From assembly GCA_934454115.1 (NCBI GenBank), contig CAKSFQ010000004.1, positions 1 through 64,000 of the forward strand: DNA of 64,000 nucleotides, given 5' to 3'. Under the pieces are notes generated by a model. The model saw only the letters and a program-made list of their open reading frames with translations, was not told the DNA's origin and ran no database searches. Within the stretch, counting starts at the first letter, position 1; each line of letters opens with the position of its first letter. Below are positions 1 to 11,200 of this stretch, piece after piece. The stretch comes from an uncultured Clostridia bacterium (GTDB lineage: Bacteria > Bacillota > Clostridia > Monoglobales > Monoglobaceae). Position numbers and translations under genes: made by a program.

Positions 1-128
1 CAGTCTTCACACACCGTGGTTGCGTCGTCATAGCAGTCTTGGCACAATACGCGCCCGTCAAAGTTCATAACCTCGTCCTCTCTCAGTCCCGCTCCGCATT
101 CGGAGCAGATTTGTTTTTCCTTGTTCAT
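1..128 (-). CDS. Zinc-ribbon protein, N-terminal fragment (runs off the window)
   Basis: The leftward frame starts with ATG at 126-128, eight bases after a good GGAGG ribosome site (about 136-140), and is open to the window edge, giving 42 residues. Cysteines sit at C8/C11 (CSEC) and C29/C32 (CQDC), with another at C40, the spacing of a treble-clef or zinc-ribbon module. Similar modules are found at the start of phage or plasmid amidoligase-type proteins and small stand-alone zinc proteins in Clostridia. The body of the protein lies outside the window, so the function stays open. Confidence 0.6.
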   Translation of the reverse strand, partial: MNKEKQICSECGAGLREDEVMNFDGRVLCQDCYDDATTVCED

Positions 129-509
129 CTTGATACCTCCGTAAAATGATTTTTAGACACAGAAAAAGAGGCATGCTGTGCACACCTCTTTCCCTATGTT
201 CCATCCGGGAATATACCGGCATTTCAGAGATATAATATATGTTTATCTTTTTGCGGTTTTGCGGAGGAAGCTTTAGCAATATAGTTTATGGTTGGCGAAA
301 CAGAGGCCGTTATTTTTACTTCATTGAGGACGTCGTTCTTAAGCCCATAATGTTATGCGAATTTCAGGCGAGGTTTCTTTTCTGTATCTTGTGATGACGA
401 TAATGCGACTGCTAAATGCGCGGCATTTGCAGGAGCCATGCTGATTTTCATTTTTGGGATTGTTGCTAAATATTTCAAGAAGTTCACCGCCGTTCATGTA
501 ATTGGAGAA
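129..509. other. Intergenic stretch without a recognisable gene
   Basis: These 381 bases lie between the zinc-ribbon gene and the end of the AraC gene, both transcribed leftward. Apart from the ribosome site of the zinc-ribbon gene I see no convincing coding frame, RNA gene or repeat. The frames that are open here have no ribosome site and resemble no family I know. Confidence 0.5.
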
Positions 510-1364
510 TTATTTTTGATTTACATGGTATTCAAAATATTTTTTGGGGGTAGTATCAGTGAATTTCTTAAAAACCTGAATAAAATACGAGGTGTCTTCA
601 AATCCGCATTCATAACAAACCTGGTTGATGGGAACTCCTGCTCTTAATAAATCTTTGGCATGGTTGATGCGAATATCGTTCAAATAAGTAATGTAGGTAA
701 CACCGGTGGAATTCTTGAATTTGTTGCAAAAATAGTACTTGTTATAACCAAAGGCGGCGGCAACCTCTTCTAAAGAAATCTTTCTTCTATAGCGTTCCTC
801 TGTCCAGGAAAGAATAGCACGCAGCTCATCGTCTTGGGAAATGGTGTTGACTTTATTTTGAGAAGTATCTGCATGAGAAATAAATAACTCGAAAAAGCGA
901 GTGATTCCAACGAGGGCATCGGTAATCTTATCAGAATTCTCAAATAAATCCAAAAGCTCATCCATCAGTGTGCTTTCAGCACCAAGTAAATCGACATAAA
1001 CAGGCAAATCCTCGTAGGTCATATCGTAACAGGCGAGAAGAGCGTTTAAATCAAGAATAGGTTTTAATTTTACCGGATCAATTTTAAGAGCAGCAGACAT
1101 ACCGTCGTTCTTCTTGTAGGTCATTGCGTGAACCGCGTTAGGCGCAATCAAATAAACCTGATAGGCGTTCAGGGTATAGGAGTGTCCGCTGATATGTACT
1201 TCCCCCACATGCCTATTGTAAATATTAAACTCAATAGTTTCGGCATAATGGGGTGGAACGGTGGAATCTCCGCAGTTGTAAGAACGCTTGAAATACCAGG
1301 CTGTCTTATTAAATTCTTTTCTTTTGACTTCTTCGGTTTCCCGAAATGCTTTTAATCTACTCAT
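510..1364 (-). CDS. AraC-family transcriptional regulator (284 aa)
   Basis: The N-terminal half is an AraC-type cupin sensing domain (HYAETIEFNIY, then PNAVHAM). The last 100 residues hold the two helix-turn-helix motifs: ISLEEVAAAFGYNKYYFCNKF and a second ending in CGFEDTSYFIQVFKK plus TPKKY. It is a clear paralogue of the regulator at 31708-32538, sharing HYAETIE, PN-VHAM, L-LD-L and the DNA-binding half. It is divergent from the SLH/glycosidase operon that begins at 1703, so it probably controls that operon in response to a sugar; this is inferred from position. The start codon lies six bases after a consensus -10 box and has no ribosome site, suggesting a leaderless message. Confidence 0.93.
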   Translation of the reverse strand: MSRLKAFRETEEVKRKEFNKTAWYFKRSYNCGDSTVPPHYAETIEFNIYNRHVGEVHISGHSYTLNAYQVYLIAPNAVHAMTYKKNDGMSAALKIDPVKLKPILDLNALLACYDMTYEDLPVYVDLLGAESTLMDELLDLFENSDKITDALVGITRFFELFISHADTSQNKVNTISQDDELRAILSWTEERYRRKISLEEVAAAFGYNKYYFCNKFKNSTGVTYITYLNDIRINHAKDLLRAGVPINQVCYECGFEDTSYFIQVFKKFTDTTPKKYFEYHVNQK

Positions 1365-1370
1365 AGGTTT

Positions 1371-1399
1371 ACTATAGCATATTATGGTTTACGCTGCAA
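1371..1399 (-). promoter_or_regulatory. Sigma-A promoter abutting the AraC start codon
   Basis: On the minus strand a -35 TTGCAG (1394-1399), a 17-base spacer and a -10 TATAGT (1371-1376) are followed by only six bases before the ATG at 1364. The expected transcription start therefore falls on or next to the A of the start codon, so the mRNA would be leaderless. The paralogous AraC gene at 31708 has the same arrangement. Confidence 0.6.
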
Positions 1400-1637
1400 G
1401 CATTTTGCAAATAAAAAATAAATATTTTAATATTTTTCCTAAATATACTTATGGAAATATCTTTTGGTAAGTGATACAATTAAGATGGCAATTACAAGAG
1501 GAGTATTGTGGAAAATTATAGAAAGTTAATCAATTGATAATTTTAATTCAAGATATTTATACGAAAAATTGCAATATCTTAAAGCAATTGTTTTGTTTTT
1601 GAATTGTTTCATTTTGGATAGGAAAAAAGAGTAAATT

Positions 1638-1667
1638 TTGAAAAATGTTTCTAAATAATTTTATATT
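1638..1667 (+). promoter_or_regulatory. Candidate promoter of the surface-glycan operon
   Basis: The divergent intergenic region 1365-1702 (338 bases) is very AT rich. A possible sigma-A promoter is TTGAAA (1638-1643), an 18-base spacer and TATATT (1662-1667), 35 bases before the SLH gene start. With such an AT-rich background the match is weak. Nothing else in the region is recognisable. Confidence 0.3.
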
Positions 1668-1702
1668 TTTAAAAAAGCTGGATAATCTTAGGAGGGGGTT
1701 GC

Positions 1703-3412
1703 ATGAAGAGATTCAAACAAACGGGTGTGGCTGTACTCACTGCTTTAGCGCTGTTGCAAGGTGCGGCATATGCACAGGCGGTTATGATTACAGATGTTTC
1801 AGCATCCGGAAACAGAATTACCGTGAAAACGGTGAACAATACAGAAAAGGAGACCATGTTTTCTATTTCGGTAGTAAAACAGCAGGATGGACTTCATCGC
1901 AATCTTGCTACACGGGTTGTGCGTCAGCAAAGTGTGGATGCTAACGAGGATCTAACGATATCATTTTTGATTCCTGACGAAAAGAATGGCGTAGACGGGT
2001 CCGGCACCTATCTGGTTAAGGTGTACAGTGCCGATGGAGAGAAAACCCAGCAAACATTTACTTATGCAGACACTGGCGATGTTGCGGCGTTCATTCAGGC
2101 GCTCAAGATAGAGGATGCCAAGATTTCTGAAGAGAATTCGGCGGAGGATTTGCTGCTGCCTGTGATTGTTGCGGAAGAAAACAAGGGTGCCCTGTTTAGC
2201 CTTGGGGTTGACAGAGACGCATTGATAGGAATGAGCGTTGCAATTCAAAAAGATACCGCGCGTCTTTTGCATCAAGACGGACTCGCCGATATGGAGGCGA
2301 ACAGATTTGCCTCTGCGTTAAAAGCATCCTTTGGACTTGCTTCCTTTAATAATGGAGAAGAAAAAGCAGGCATCGTAATCCTGAAGCCTGTGTATCGGGG
2401 CGAAGCAGTGAATCATGACTTGCTGGATGATGTTATTTCCTTGATGGCAGAGAGATATGAGACTACCCTTGCTTTTGAAACAGGTTTTAAGAGTGCATAC
2501 GGGCTCGTATTGATAAACCATGCTGATGCTTCTACCCTAAGTGATGCTTTGGCTGCATTCCGGGATGAGACCGGTTTTTGTGCAGAGGAAATCAATAAAG
2601 TGGAAGGGTTATCTTCTGCGCAGAAGTATGAGGCGTATCGCACGATCGTATTAAGACTTGCAAGCGACAAGGTGGAAACACCAACAGAGCTTGCAGCTGT
2701 TTTGGATGATGCCTGCAATGGTGCCATCAACTCCGGCGGCAATCAGGGCGGCAGCGGAGGCTTTGGAGGTGGCAGCAGTGGAACTGCCGGAAACAAAGAT
2801 AGAACTGAGAGCGGGTCTGTTTCCATTCCGCAAGGCTCCGGAACAGCAGATGTAAAACCGGAAAGCGATTCTGTTTTTGCGGATTTGAAGAGTGACCACT
2901 GGGCAGCGGCAGCGGTTCGTGTATTAAAAGATAAAGGGGTTCTAAGTGGAACCGATACCGGTGATTTTGAACCGGATAGAGCGGTTTTTCGTGAGGAATT
3001 TACTAAAATGATTGTACTTGCCGGTGGATTTGCGCTCGGCAATACAACAGAGTTTCCCGATACAGAAGCAGACAGCTGGTATGCGCCTTATCTTGGTGCG
3101 GCAGTAGAAAATGGTGTTGTTATTGGTTTGGAGGACGGGAGATTTGGCGTTGGTATGAACATTACTCGGCAGGATATGGCAGTTATGGTGATGCGTGCCT
3201 TAAAAGCAAATGGAGCAACCCCTTCTAAAATCAAGGAATATCAACCTTTTGCCGATGAAACAGAGATTGCGGATTATGCAAAGGAAGCTGTCATAGCCCT
3301 GTTTGAGGCCGGCATCATTAATGGAAAGAACGCAAATGTCTTTGACCCCATGGGACCGGCGACCAGAGCTGAAGCTGCAAAAATTATTTACGAGGCATGT
3401 GAGGGGGTATAG
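1703..3412 (+). CDS. Secreted SLH-domain surface protein (569 aa)
   Basis: The start has a strong ribosome site (GGAGGGGG, about 1691-1698) and encodes a signal peptide of about 26 residues (Lys/Arg start, hydrophobic core, AYAQA cleavage-like end). Residues 27-340 form an unrecognised extracellular region. A Gly/Ser/Asn-rich linker around residues 345-395 leads to three S-layer homology repeats in the last 180 residues (FADLKSDHWAA, FPDTEADSWYAPY, FADETEIADYAKEA). SLH repeats normally bind pyruvylated secondary cell-wall polymer, so the protein is probably wall-anchored. It is the first gene of the rightward locus, three bases before the next gene. Its role may be to scaffold or display glycan-handling proteins, which is an inference; no catalytic motif is visible. 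Confidence 0.85.
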   Translation: MKRFKQTGVAVLTALALLQGAAYAQAVMITDVSASGNRITVKTVNNTEKETMFSISVVKQQDGLHRNLATRVVRQQSVDANEDLTISFLIPDEKNGVDGSGTYLVKVYSADGEKTQQTFTYADTGDVAAFIQALKIEDAKISEENSAEDLLLPVIVAEENKGALFSLGVDRDALIGMSVAIQKDTARLLHQDGLADMEANRFASALKASFGLASFNNGEEKAGIVILKPVYRGEAVNHDLLDDVISLMAERYETTLAFETGFKSAYGLVLINHADASTLSDALAAFRDETGFCAEEINKVEGLSSAQKYEAYRTIVLRLASDKVETPTELAAVLDDACNGAINSGGNQGGSGGFGGGSSGTAGNKDRTESGSVSIPQGSGTADVKPESDSVFADLKSDHWAAAAVRVLKDKGVLSGTDTGDFEPDRAVFREEFTKMIVLAGGFALGNTTEFPDTEADSWYAPYLGAAVENGVVIGLEDGRFGVGMNITRQDMAVMVMRALKANGATPSKIKEYQPFADETEIADYAKEAVIALFEAGIINGKNANVFDPMGPATRAEAAKIIYEACEGV

Positions 3413-3415
3413 CGT

Positions 3416-6037
3416 ATGATAAAACGAATTATAGGCATCTTGCTTGCTATGAGCCTTTGTCTCTCGAACTTCTGTGTTTCCTATGCAGAGACCGAGGTTG
3501 ATTTGGAGATTAGCAGACGATTCCGTGTTCTCAATCAGCTGCATATTATCAACGAACGGCAGCAGGGGGATTACGGTGTCTACCGCAATATGAGCAAGAG
3601 CGCGTTTATCAATTTCATCTGTAACATTTTGGGAGATTATGGCTATACAGAGGTTTATGATGAAACGGCGATAGAATTGGCGGAGAGCTTTGGCCTGATT
3701 CATGAAGGGCAGGATGATTTATACAAGCCTTTGTATTACGATGAGGCGATGACGATGCTGGTGCGTATGTTGGGATATACCACACATGCCGAGGCATATC
3801 ATGGATATCCCTATGGTTATACCACAATCGCAAACCGGCTGGGACTCGCTGACGGAATCGCGGCATCTCCCGGCGAGAGAATGCAGGAGTATGACGCCAT
3901 TACCCTTTTGTACAATGCGATTAACTGTGCGTATGTCGAGATCATAAGTTTCAGCGATGAAGGAATTACCTATGGCAGTACATCGGACAATACACTCCTT
4001 TATGAATATCGTAAAATCTACAAGGTCAGCGGTGTTCTTCAGAGTACAGAAAAAACCTCGATTTCTGAACAGCTGCAAACGGATAAAGGAAAGATTATGA
4101 TTCAGGGATATGTTTATGAGACTGATAAAGATTTTTCTGATTTTGTGGGTATGAATGTGGAGGCATATGTTCAAGGAAATAAAACTTCTGCCGATAAAGT
4201 GCTTGTGGCAGAGCCGGTGAGAAATGAGGAAATTACCGTTGCGGCTGCGGATCTGGAGGATGTTTCCCCTGACTTAACAGAAATTACTTATTGGAACGAA
4301 AATGGAAAATTGAAAACCCTGCGGTTATCTCCGGTTCGGGATGTGATTTACAATGGTCAATGCTTGAGGGGAGCAACCCGGAACCATTTCCTCAACGCTG
4401 ATGGGCAAATCCGATTGATCGACAACGACGGAAATAGCGGGTATGATGTGGCGATCATTACAGATTATCAGACGGTAGTCGTAGAAAGCGTTTCCAAGCT
4501 TAACGAGAGTGTTGCGAATATTTATACCTATGACAACACGAATAAGACGGTGAGCTTTAAGGAAGAAAGCAACGATATCATTGATATTTATGATGAAGAA
4601 AGTGCCATTGGATTTTCTGATATTCTGCCGGGGGATGTATTAAGCATCGCTATGTCTACGGTAAATGGAAGAAAGGTAATTCTTGCGCATCGGGAGAATA
4701 ACAAGATCACCGGAACGGTCTCTGCCATTCGTACGGTAGGAGGGGAGACGGTAGTTGGGACCGATCATGGAGAATATACACTTTCTAAAACCTATGAGAA
4801 GGCGCTTGCTGCGATGCCCAAAGACCCCAAGGCAAAGGAGATCAGGGTAGGCGCGAGCTATGATTTTTATTTTGATTTTACCGGAAAAATTGCTTATTTA
4901 ACCGATGCCGACAATAGCCTGCAATATGCGTTGGTTTATGCAACTGCAGCAGAGAACGGATTTAATCAGAAGTGTTTGATTAAGGTGTTTACCACCGAGG
5001 GCGAATGGAAAGAGTTTTACTTTGCTGACAAAATCAAGTACAACGATCAATCGGGCACTGTAAAGCCGAGCGATATTCTGGCAAATATTCCGACAGGAAG
5101 AAATGGTCAGGTCAGCGTGATTAAATATACCACTAATTCTGAAGGAAAGATTAACAGCCTACACCTTCCGGTTGTGCGTACAAAGGTAAGTGAGATTTCT
5201 GAGAATGACGAATTTAATGTTATCCAAAAGAACAACAAAATTCGTTACTATGCAGAAAACAATTCCTTCAATTCGGAAGTATTTGTAGAGAGCAATGCTT
5301 TTGTGTGGACGATCGATGAATCTGCGATGCAGCGGGAGGAATCCTACAGCATTGGAGCTGCAAGCCCTTTTGTGGCAGATTGGTCGTACAAATATGCGGC
5401 ATATAATGTCGATGAATTTGGTTTTTCTGATTTGTTTGTCGGCTTGCGTGATGAAGCAACTACGGATAGTGAAATGGAATTTGCGCAGCTCTTTATGGTG
5501 GACAGTGTAAGCAAAACCGTAAATTCCAAAGGGGAATCGGTGAGTATGATTAGCGGTGCCTTTAAGAATTACGAAAGCCTTACTTTCTTCTGTGAGGAGG
5601 ATGTCAGTGTCAAGGAGGAGCATGATCCAACGATGACAACTGATGATACGGCCATTGGATTGGAAGAATTAAGGAAAGGTGATATTATTGCGGTGCATAT
5701 GAACAATTTGGGCAATGCTGATCGAATTGTTCGCTACCGCGGTGTTGGTGACGGAACTGACAACACCGTTTATACCGATGTAGAAACTCTCTATCATAAG
5801 GGCGCAATTCTTCAGGGAACTGTTTCTGGGATAGGGAAAAACAAGGATCGTATGGAGATTGATTGCGGCGGTGCAGCGCCGAGAGTGATTCGGGTATCAA
5901 GCGCTACTCCGGTGATTATCTATAGCTTGGAGCATGATTCTATCTCCATCGGTACTGTCGCTGACATTGAAGAGGGTGCACGAATTTTTACACGGCTTCA
6001 GTGGTTCAAGACCTCAAGCATTCTTATCTATCAGTAA
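3416..6037 (+). CDS. Large secreted protein with divergent SLH-like N-terminus (873 aa)
   Basis: The start lies three bases after the preceding stop, inside a GAGGGGGT ribosome site, so the two genes are translationally linked. A signal peptide of about 24 residues ends near SYAET. Residues 30-175 resemble degenerate SLH repeats (MSKSAFINFICNILG, then YYDEAMTMLVRMLGY, then YDAITLLYNAI), while the canonical DxxxHWA signatures are weak. The remaining 700 residues are beta-rich with repeated short motifs such as DILPGDVLSI and LRKGDIIAVH, and show no known enzymatic motif. The pattern (anchor plus long beta-rich stalk) suits a surface structural or binding component. I do not recognise a defined family for the body. 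Confidence 0.7.
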   Translation: MIKRIIGILLAMSLCLSNFCVSYAETEVDLEISRRFRVLNQLHIINERQQGDYGVYRNMSKSAFINFICNILGDYGYTEVYDETAIELAESFGLIHEGQDDLYKPLYYDEAMTMLVRMLGYTTHAEAYHGYPYGYTTIANRLGLADGIAASPGERMQEYDAITLLYNAINCAYVEIISFSDEGITYGSTSDNTLLYEYRKIYKVSGVLQSTEKTSISEQLQTDKGKIMIQGYVYETDKDFSDFVGMNVEAYVQGNKTSADKVLVAEPVRNEEITVAAADLEDVSPDLTEITYWNENGKLKTLRLSPVRDVIYNGQCLRGATRNHFLNADGQIRLIDNDGNSGYDVAIITDYQTVVVESVSKLNESVANIYTYDNTNKTVSFKEESNDIIDIYDEESAIGFSDILPGDVLSIAMSTVNGRKVILAHRENNKITGTVSAIRTVGGETVVGTDHGEYTLSKTYEKALAAMPKDPKAKEIRVGASYDFYFDFTGKIAYLTDADNSLQYALVYATAAENGFNQKCLIKVFTTEGEWKEFYFADKIKYNDQSGTVKPSDILANIPTGRNGQVSVIKYTTNSEGKINSLHLPVVRTKVSEISENDEFNVIQKNNKIRYYAENNSFNSEVFVESNAFVWTIDESAMQREESYSIGAASPFVADWSYKYAAYNVDEFGFSDLFVGLRDEATTDSEMEFAQLFMVDSVSKTVNSKGESVSMISGAFKNYESLTFFCEEDVSVKEEHDPTMTTDDTAIGLEELRKGDIIAVHMNNLGNADRIVRYRGVGDGTDNTVYTDVETLYHKGAILQGTVSGIGKNKDRMEIDCGGAAPRVIRVSSATPVIIYSLEHDSISIGTVADIEEGARIFTRLQWFKTSSILIYQ

Positions 6038-6072
6038 ATATTTAAAAATTAAAATATAAAGGAGCGTTTTTT

Positions 6073-8163
6073 ATGAAAAAACTAACTTCACTTTTATTGG
6101 TAATGGCGATGCTGGTAGCTGCCATCCCTGCGGCGTTTGCAGATCCGACAGTTGGAGCGCCGGCAACCGGTGAAACGGCATTGGATGACGCCTTGTGGTC
6201 ATGGTATGACAAGTCAAAAATCCCCGATGATAACGGAGATCCCTGTAATGTCCCATTTTCTATTGGTATTACGTCGGCGGAGGCATTTGAGGGAAGCAAC
6301 TCCATGCATATGGTGTGGAATGATACATCCAGTACATCTAAGGTAGGATGGCCGGAGGTCGGTATTATTACAAAAGATGCCATTCCTGCGGGAACGTACA
6401 CGTTTTCTATGACGGTTAAAAGTGTGGGCGGTGCAAACTGGTTGAGAATCAAGCATCAGCAATATAGCACCAATGTTGCGCTTCCGTATTTTTGTGATGC
6501 AGGGAACACTTCCATTGCTGCAAAGAACGGATTTGGTACAGCGGTGACCAAAGAAGAAACTAACAAAACCGGATGGTACAAGTATTCGATTGATATGACG
6601 TTCACTGCGGCAACCAAATTGGAGTTATATCTGAATGGAAAGGCAAACGGCGGTGGAACCGATATCTATGTGGACAATATCTCTCTGGTCGATAAGACAA
6701 CCGCAAAGAACGTACTTGAGGGGACTGTAGGTACCTTTGAAACTGAGGAAGAGGAACCTGCGGTTCCGGATGAAGAATTTAATGCTGAGCACTGGGGAGT
6801 ATACGGAAACATAAATGATCCCGACGTTGTGTATTCGGTTGGCGTATCTCCCGGCGTTGCTTACGAGGGCGAGCGTTCTCTTCATATGAAGTGGTCTGAT
6901 TCCGGTACGGACTGGCCTTCCGTAGAGCTTCGGTCTCTGACGAAATATGAGGCCGGAAATTATACCTTCAGTGTATATGCAAAAAACATAGGAACCGTTG
7001 CTACATTTAATGTTCCGGACGCTAAGCAGAGTAATGGGAGACTGAATATCATGAACGGCAGTGGAGTAACATCCGAGGTCACCAATAAGGAAGGCTGGAG
7101 CAAGCAGACGATGAATATTACGCTGCCCAGTGATGGCGTGTTTAAAATCCTAATGATCGGCCATTATACGGATCCGGAAATTTATCTGGATAATATGTCC
7201 CTGGTAAAAGAAGGAACAACCACGAATCTGCTTGCAGAGATTGGTACCTTCGAACTTGCGGAAGAGGAACCTAAGAATATGATCCCTGACCTGACTGGTG
7301 CAAGTCCCAATACGGATTTCTGGAACAAGAGCGACAATGGAGCCACCGAGGTGTTATGGGAAACGACAATGGAAGAAGCATATGAGGGTGAACGATCCCT
7401 CCATTTTCGCCGCGCAAATCATGCAACTTATAGTAATATGTGGCCAAAATCCGCAATGTTGACAGTGGGCACTGAATACATTATGAGTGCATATATCAAA
7501 ATCAACGAACTCTCCGGCGGAAGCGCTGTCAAGATGGCATTTTATAACTGGGGCGGCGAAAATATTGCAAATGAAGGAAAGATAAGCAAAGAGGCTACTG
7601 ATAAGGAGGGTTGGTATAAATATACTTTCAAAACTGCGACCGAAGTAGAATCCGGCAACCCTGGCGGTCCGATGATTGTGATTTCCACGGGAGCAACCGG
7701 TGTGGCCGATATTTATGTAGACAACATCAGCATTACCGATGCATCCGGAAATCCGGTTGCGGCAATGGGCGATGAGGGGACTTTTGAAGTAGCAACTACT
7801 GAAGCCTATGAGGTTTCCAATGTGAAGCTGTTTGAGATTGCGGAGAATGTTGCTACTGAGGTTCCGAACATCGGAACTGCGCAGAGCGGCAAGACTTTAA
7901 CTGCAGCAGTTTCCATTTTGAACAGAGACGCAGACAATGCCTTGGATGCACAGCTTATCGTTGCGGTATTCAAGGGAGAAGAGTTGGAAACTATCGATAT
8001 CCCTGACGGCGTCAGCATTACAAAGGCAGATGGGTTAACCACTTTGACCGGTGAAATTGTGCTGCCCGCCATCACGGCAGATGATGAATATTCTGTCAAG
8101 GTTTTTGTATGGGATAGCTTTGAAAACATGATGCCGCTTAAGAAAACGGTTGCTGAATTTTAG
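6073..8163 (+). CDS. Secreted protein with three tandem CBM4/9-like modules (696 aa)
   Basis: A ribosome site (AAAGGAGCG) precedes a clear signal peptide ending AAFADP near residue 25. Three repeats of about 180 residues follow (roughly 30-215, 225-395 and 400-570). Each has the jelly-roll signature EAFEGSNSMHM / VAYEGERSLHM / EAYEGERSLHF near its start and a D-IYVDNIS-type strand near its end, as in CBM4/9 modules that bind glycan chains. An acidic linker (ETEEEEP) separates them. A C-terminal beta-sandwich of about 110 residues completes the protein. No catalytic domain is visible, so it is probably a surface glycan-binding protein working with the glycosidases that follow; the ligand is unknown. 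Confidence 0.8.
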   Translation: MKKLTSLLLVMAMLVAAIPAAFADPTVGAPATGETALDDALWSWYDKSKIPDDNGDPCNVPFSIGITSAEAFEGSNSMHMVWNDTSSTSKVGWPEVGIITKDAIPAGTYTFSMTVKSVGGANWLRIKHQQYSTNVALPYFCDAGNTSIAAKNGFGTAVTKEETNKTGWYKYSIDMTFTAATKLELYLNGKANGGGTDIYVDNISLVDKTTAKNVLEGTVGTFETEEEEPAVPDEEFNAEHWGVYGNINDPDVVYSVGVSPGVAYEGERSLHMKWSDSGTDWPSVELRSLTKYEAGNYTFSVYAKNIGTVATFNVPDAKQSNGRLNIMNGSGVTSEVTNKEGWSKQTMNITLPSDGVFKILMIGHYTDPEIYLDNMSLVKEGTTTNLLAEIGTFELAEEEPKNMIPDLTGASPNTDFWNKSDNGATEVLWETTMEEAYEGERSLHFRRANHATYSNMWPKSAMLTVGTEYIMSAYIKINELSGGSAVKMAFYNWGGENIANEGKISKEATDKEGWYKYTFKTATEVESGNPGGPMIVISTGATGVADIYVDNISITDASGNPVAAMGDEGTFEVATTEAYEVSNVKLFEIAENVATEVPNIGTAQSGKTLTAAVSILNRDADNALDAQLIVAVFKGEELETIDIPDGVSITKADGLTTLTGEIVLPAITADDEYSVKVFVWDSFENMMPLKKTVAEF

Positions 8164-8209
8164 AATCCGTTAAGAATTAGAAAACGATGACAAGAAAGGA
8201 AGTTGACGT

Positions 8210-11200
8210 ATGAAACGAATAGCCGCGATATTGCTTATCGCCACATTTTTGATACAGATATGTTCAGGCCTGGCATTTGCGGCTGATATTGCCGTGTTTG
8301 AACTGAACGCCATTGAGGTACAGCAGGAAACCTGTATCCTGTCGGGAAGAGCCTTTACGGCAAATTCGTCCCTAATGGTTTCTATGCAGACACCGGGGGC
8401 GACTGCGTCGACTTCCAGAACATTCAGTGATGATAAGGGGTACTTTTCCGTTTCGGTACCCCTGAGCAGCTTTGCGTTGTCCACGTTAACCGTGACCGAT
8501 GCAAAGGGAAACAGCCAAAGTGTAGCACTTGATTTTTCTCCGGCACAAGGTGTGTTTACTATAGCAAACGGGTATACGGTGAAGGCGGTAATCTATACGC
8601 CGGAGGCGACTTTGATGAAAGGCGTCCATACAGGGTCAGTTGACGGCGCGGTGACCATGCGTCTGATGCAAGAAAATGCCATTGTCAAGGGAATTGCACA
8701 GGCGACATCGAATGAGAACAAAGAGTTTACCTTAAAATTTAAGGTCGCACCTGGAGATTACACCCTGTATCTCAGGGCAGAGGGACTTCCGATACAGAGC
8801 TGCACTTACACAGAGGGCAGCATGAGAGCTCTCCTTGCCCACCGGATTGATGACTTTGATGTCTTTAAGACGAAACTTGGAGATTACGTAACAACGATTG
8901 AGGAAATGATTGCAGAGTGCCGTCGGGAAGGAATGACTACCCAGTATGAGGATGCCAACCTGGCGATTTTAAAAAAATACATAGAGTTGGTTGAAAAAGA
9001 GGCAAATGCCGGAGATTATACGCGTATGAATGAGTACGAGTATGCTTTAACTCGCATTTACAACGATACGGTTACGAATCTGCAGCAGTATTTAAGCGGA
9101 GAAAAGGATCCTTTTAGGGCGAACAGGTATGTCACAAGTGATTTGGGCTTTGACGGGGTCAGTACCATTGCAACGGTGGATGACGGAACAGAACAGCCAA
9201 CCTTTTTTACGGGCTTTATGAGTATTGATTTCGGCGCGGCAGAGCATATGTCTTTCCTTGAGGAAATTGGTATCAATGCGATGCAGATTGGAACCAATAC
9301 CTATGATATGATTCGCAGTTATGACCCACATGTTGTGAGCGGATGGTCGCTGTGGCAGCACGGAAACAATGCGGTGACTGTCGCTGTTACCGATGAGACT
9401 GCAAAATCGGGCAGTTACTCATTAAAGTTGACCAATCCCAATGACTATGTTGCGGATACCTATAAAGAGTTTCGGCAGTTTATCCCTGTCAAACCCAACA
9501 CCACCTATGAATGGGGATTTTCTGCAAAGGGGACGGATATTCATACCTGCTGGTTCGGCTTGGACGGTAGAGTGGGTAAGGGCTATCAATATATTGATAC
9601 AAACCTTAACAGTTGGAAAAATTACACGCGCACTTATACCACGGGAAAGGAACAGGAGTGGATAGAATACGCCTTTGCCTGTGAAGGAAAGACCGGCACG
9701 CTTTATTTAGACGATTTGTATCTGAGAGAGCAAGGAACAACGACCAATCTTCTTGCTAACCCGGGCTTTGAAGACAGAACGGAGAGAGTAAAAACCGCCG
9801 GTGATTTGCTCGGGGAGACATACGGGTGGTATATGGATTACGGCAGCAATCATGCCTCCAAACTGAAGTATTATCTCAAGCAGGCAGAAAAACGAAACAT
9901 GCTGGTGGATGTGATGGTTCCTATCAACTATGTCCCCAAAATGGTTTATGATCAGGATGCAACCATGGATGACTCTGCTACCCAGTTTATGCCCTTTACG
10001 CTGGACAGTCAGGTAACCAGAGACTTCTGCAGTTTTCTGGCGCAGGTCATAGGGACGATATCGAAGGATTACGATTCTGTCAAGTCCATTTGTCTTTCCA
10101 ATGAACCCTTGGTCAACGGAAGCGGCTATGACTTGCAGGGAAATGTTTCTGATCATTATTTGGACAGTTGGCATACGTGGCTGAACGGAACTTATGGAGG
10201 AAATATTTCTGCACTGAATAAGGCATATGGATTGGATACTATGTTCAACCAAATATCAGACAAGAGCTATGCCGGATTTGAAGATGTTCCGTTTCCCAGT
10301 TATGAGGATCGTTCGGCACATTATTATGATTATATCCAATTTAACGATAGTTTGATGAATGATTTTTTTGATTGGTATGCAGGAGAAATGAAAAAATTCT
10401 ATCCGGAGATGCCGATTCATATAAAGCTGATGGATTATTTCCGATACAATTACCGCCATTATGTATGGGGCGGTACCAACTGGGAAATTCTTGCGGATTC
10501 CTTTGATATCAATGGCTGTGATGCACATTCTTACTTAGGATATCAGCAATATACCCCGCTTACTATGAAAATGGGCTGGTACGATTATATGACTTCTGTG
10601 AAAAATGCGCCGGTCTTTGATACCGAAAGTCACATTCTGGAGGATGAGAGAACAGTCAGTTATAGTGATACAATTACGAGATACTATGAATCCGATGTAT
10701 GGAATGGGGCGGTACACGGAAGAAGCACCGATATTCTCTGGTTATTTGATGCAGATGCGTCAAGAAATGCTGTGGGTGGTTCTAACTATGCAAACGCCAA
10801 CCTGGTGCACAGACCTGCAGAGATGGCGGCCATCGCCAGAACCGGTTTGGATTTGCAGCGGCTTTCTAAGGAAATTACCGCACTCCAAAAGGCGGAAACC
10901 AGGACTGCGTTGCTGTATTCCAGGACTTCCCTCAGCTGGGATGATGACTATATGTCTAAGGTAGGAGAGACATATGAAGATTTATTGTTCAGCGGTCAAA
11001 AGGTAGCGATGATTACCGATGAGGAACCGGAAAAAATGCACAATTATCAACTGCTGGTAGTGCCCTATGCAAATTATGTTCCTGCAGAGACTCTAAACGA
11101 AATTGCTGCCTATTTGAACAATGGAGGAAAAGTGCTTTTGCTGGGAGGTAATTCCTTGACGTACGATCCATATGGTAAGGCTCACGCGGCAAGCACGGTA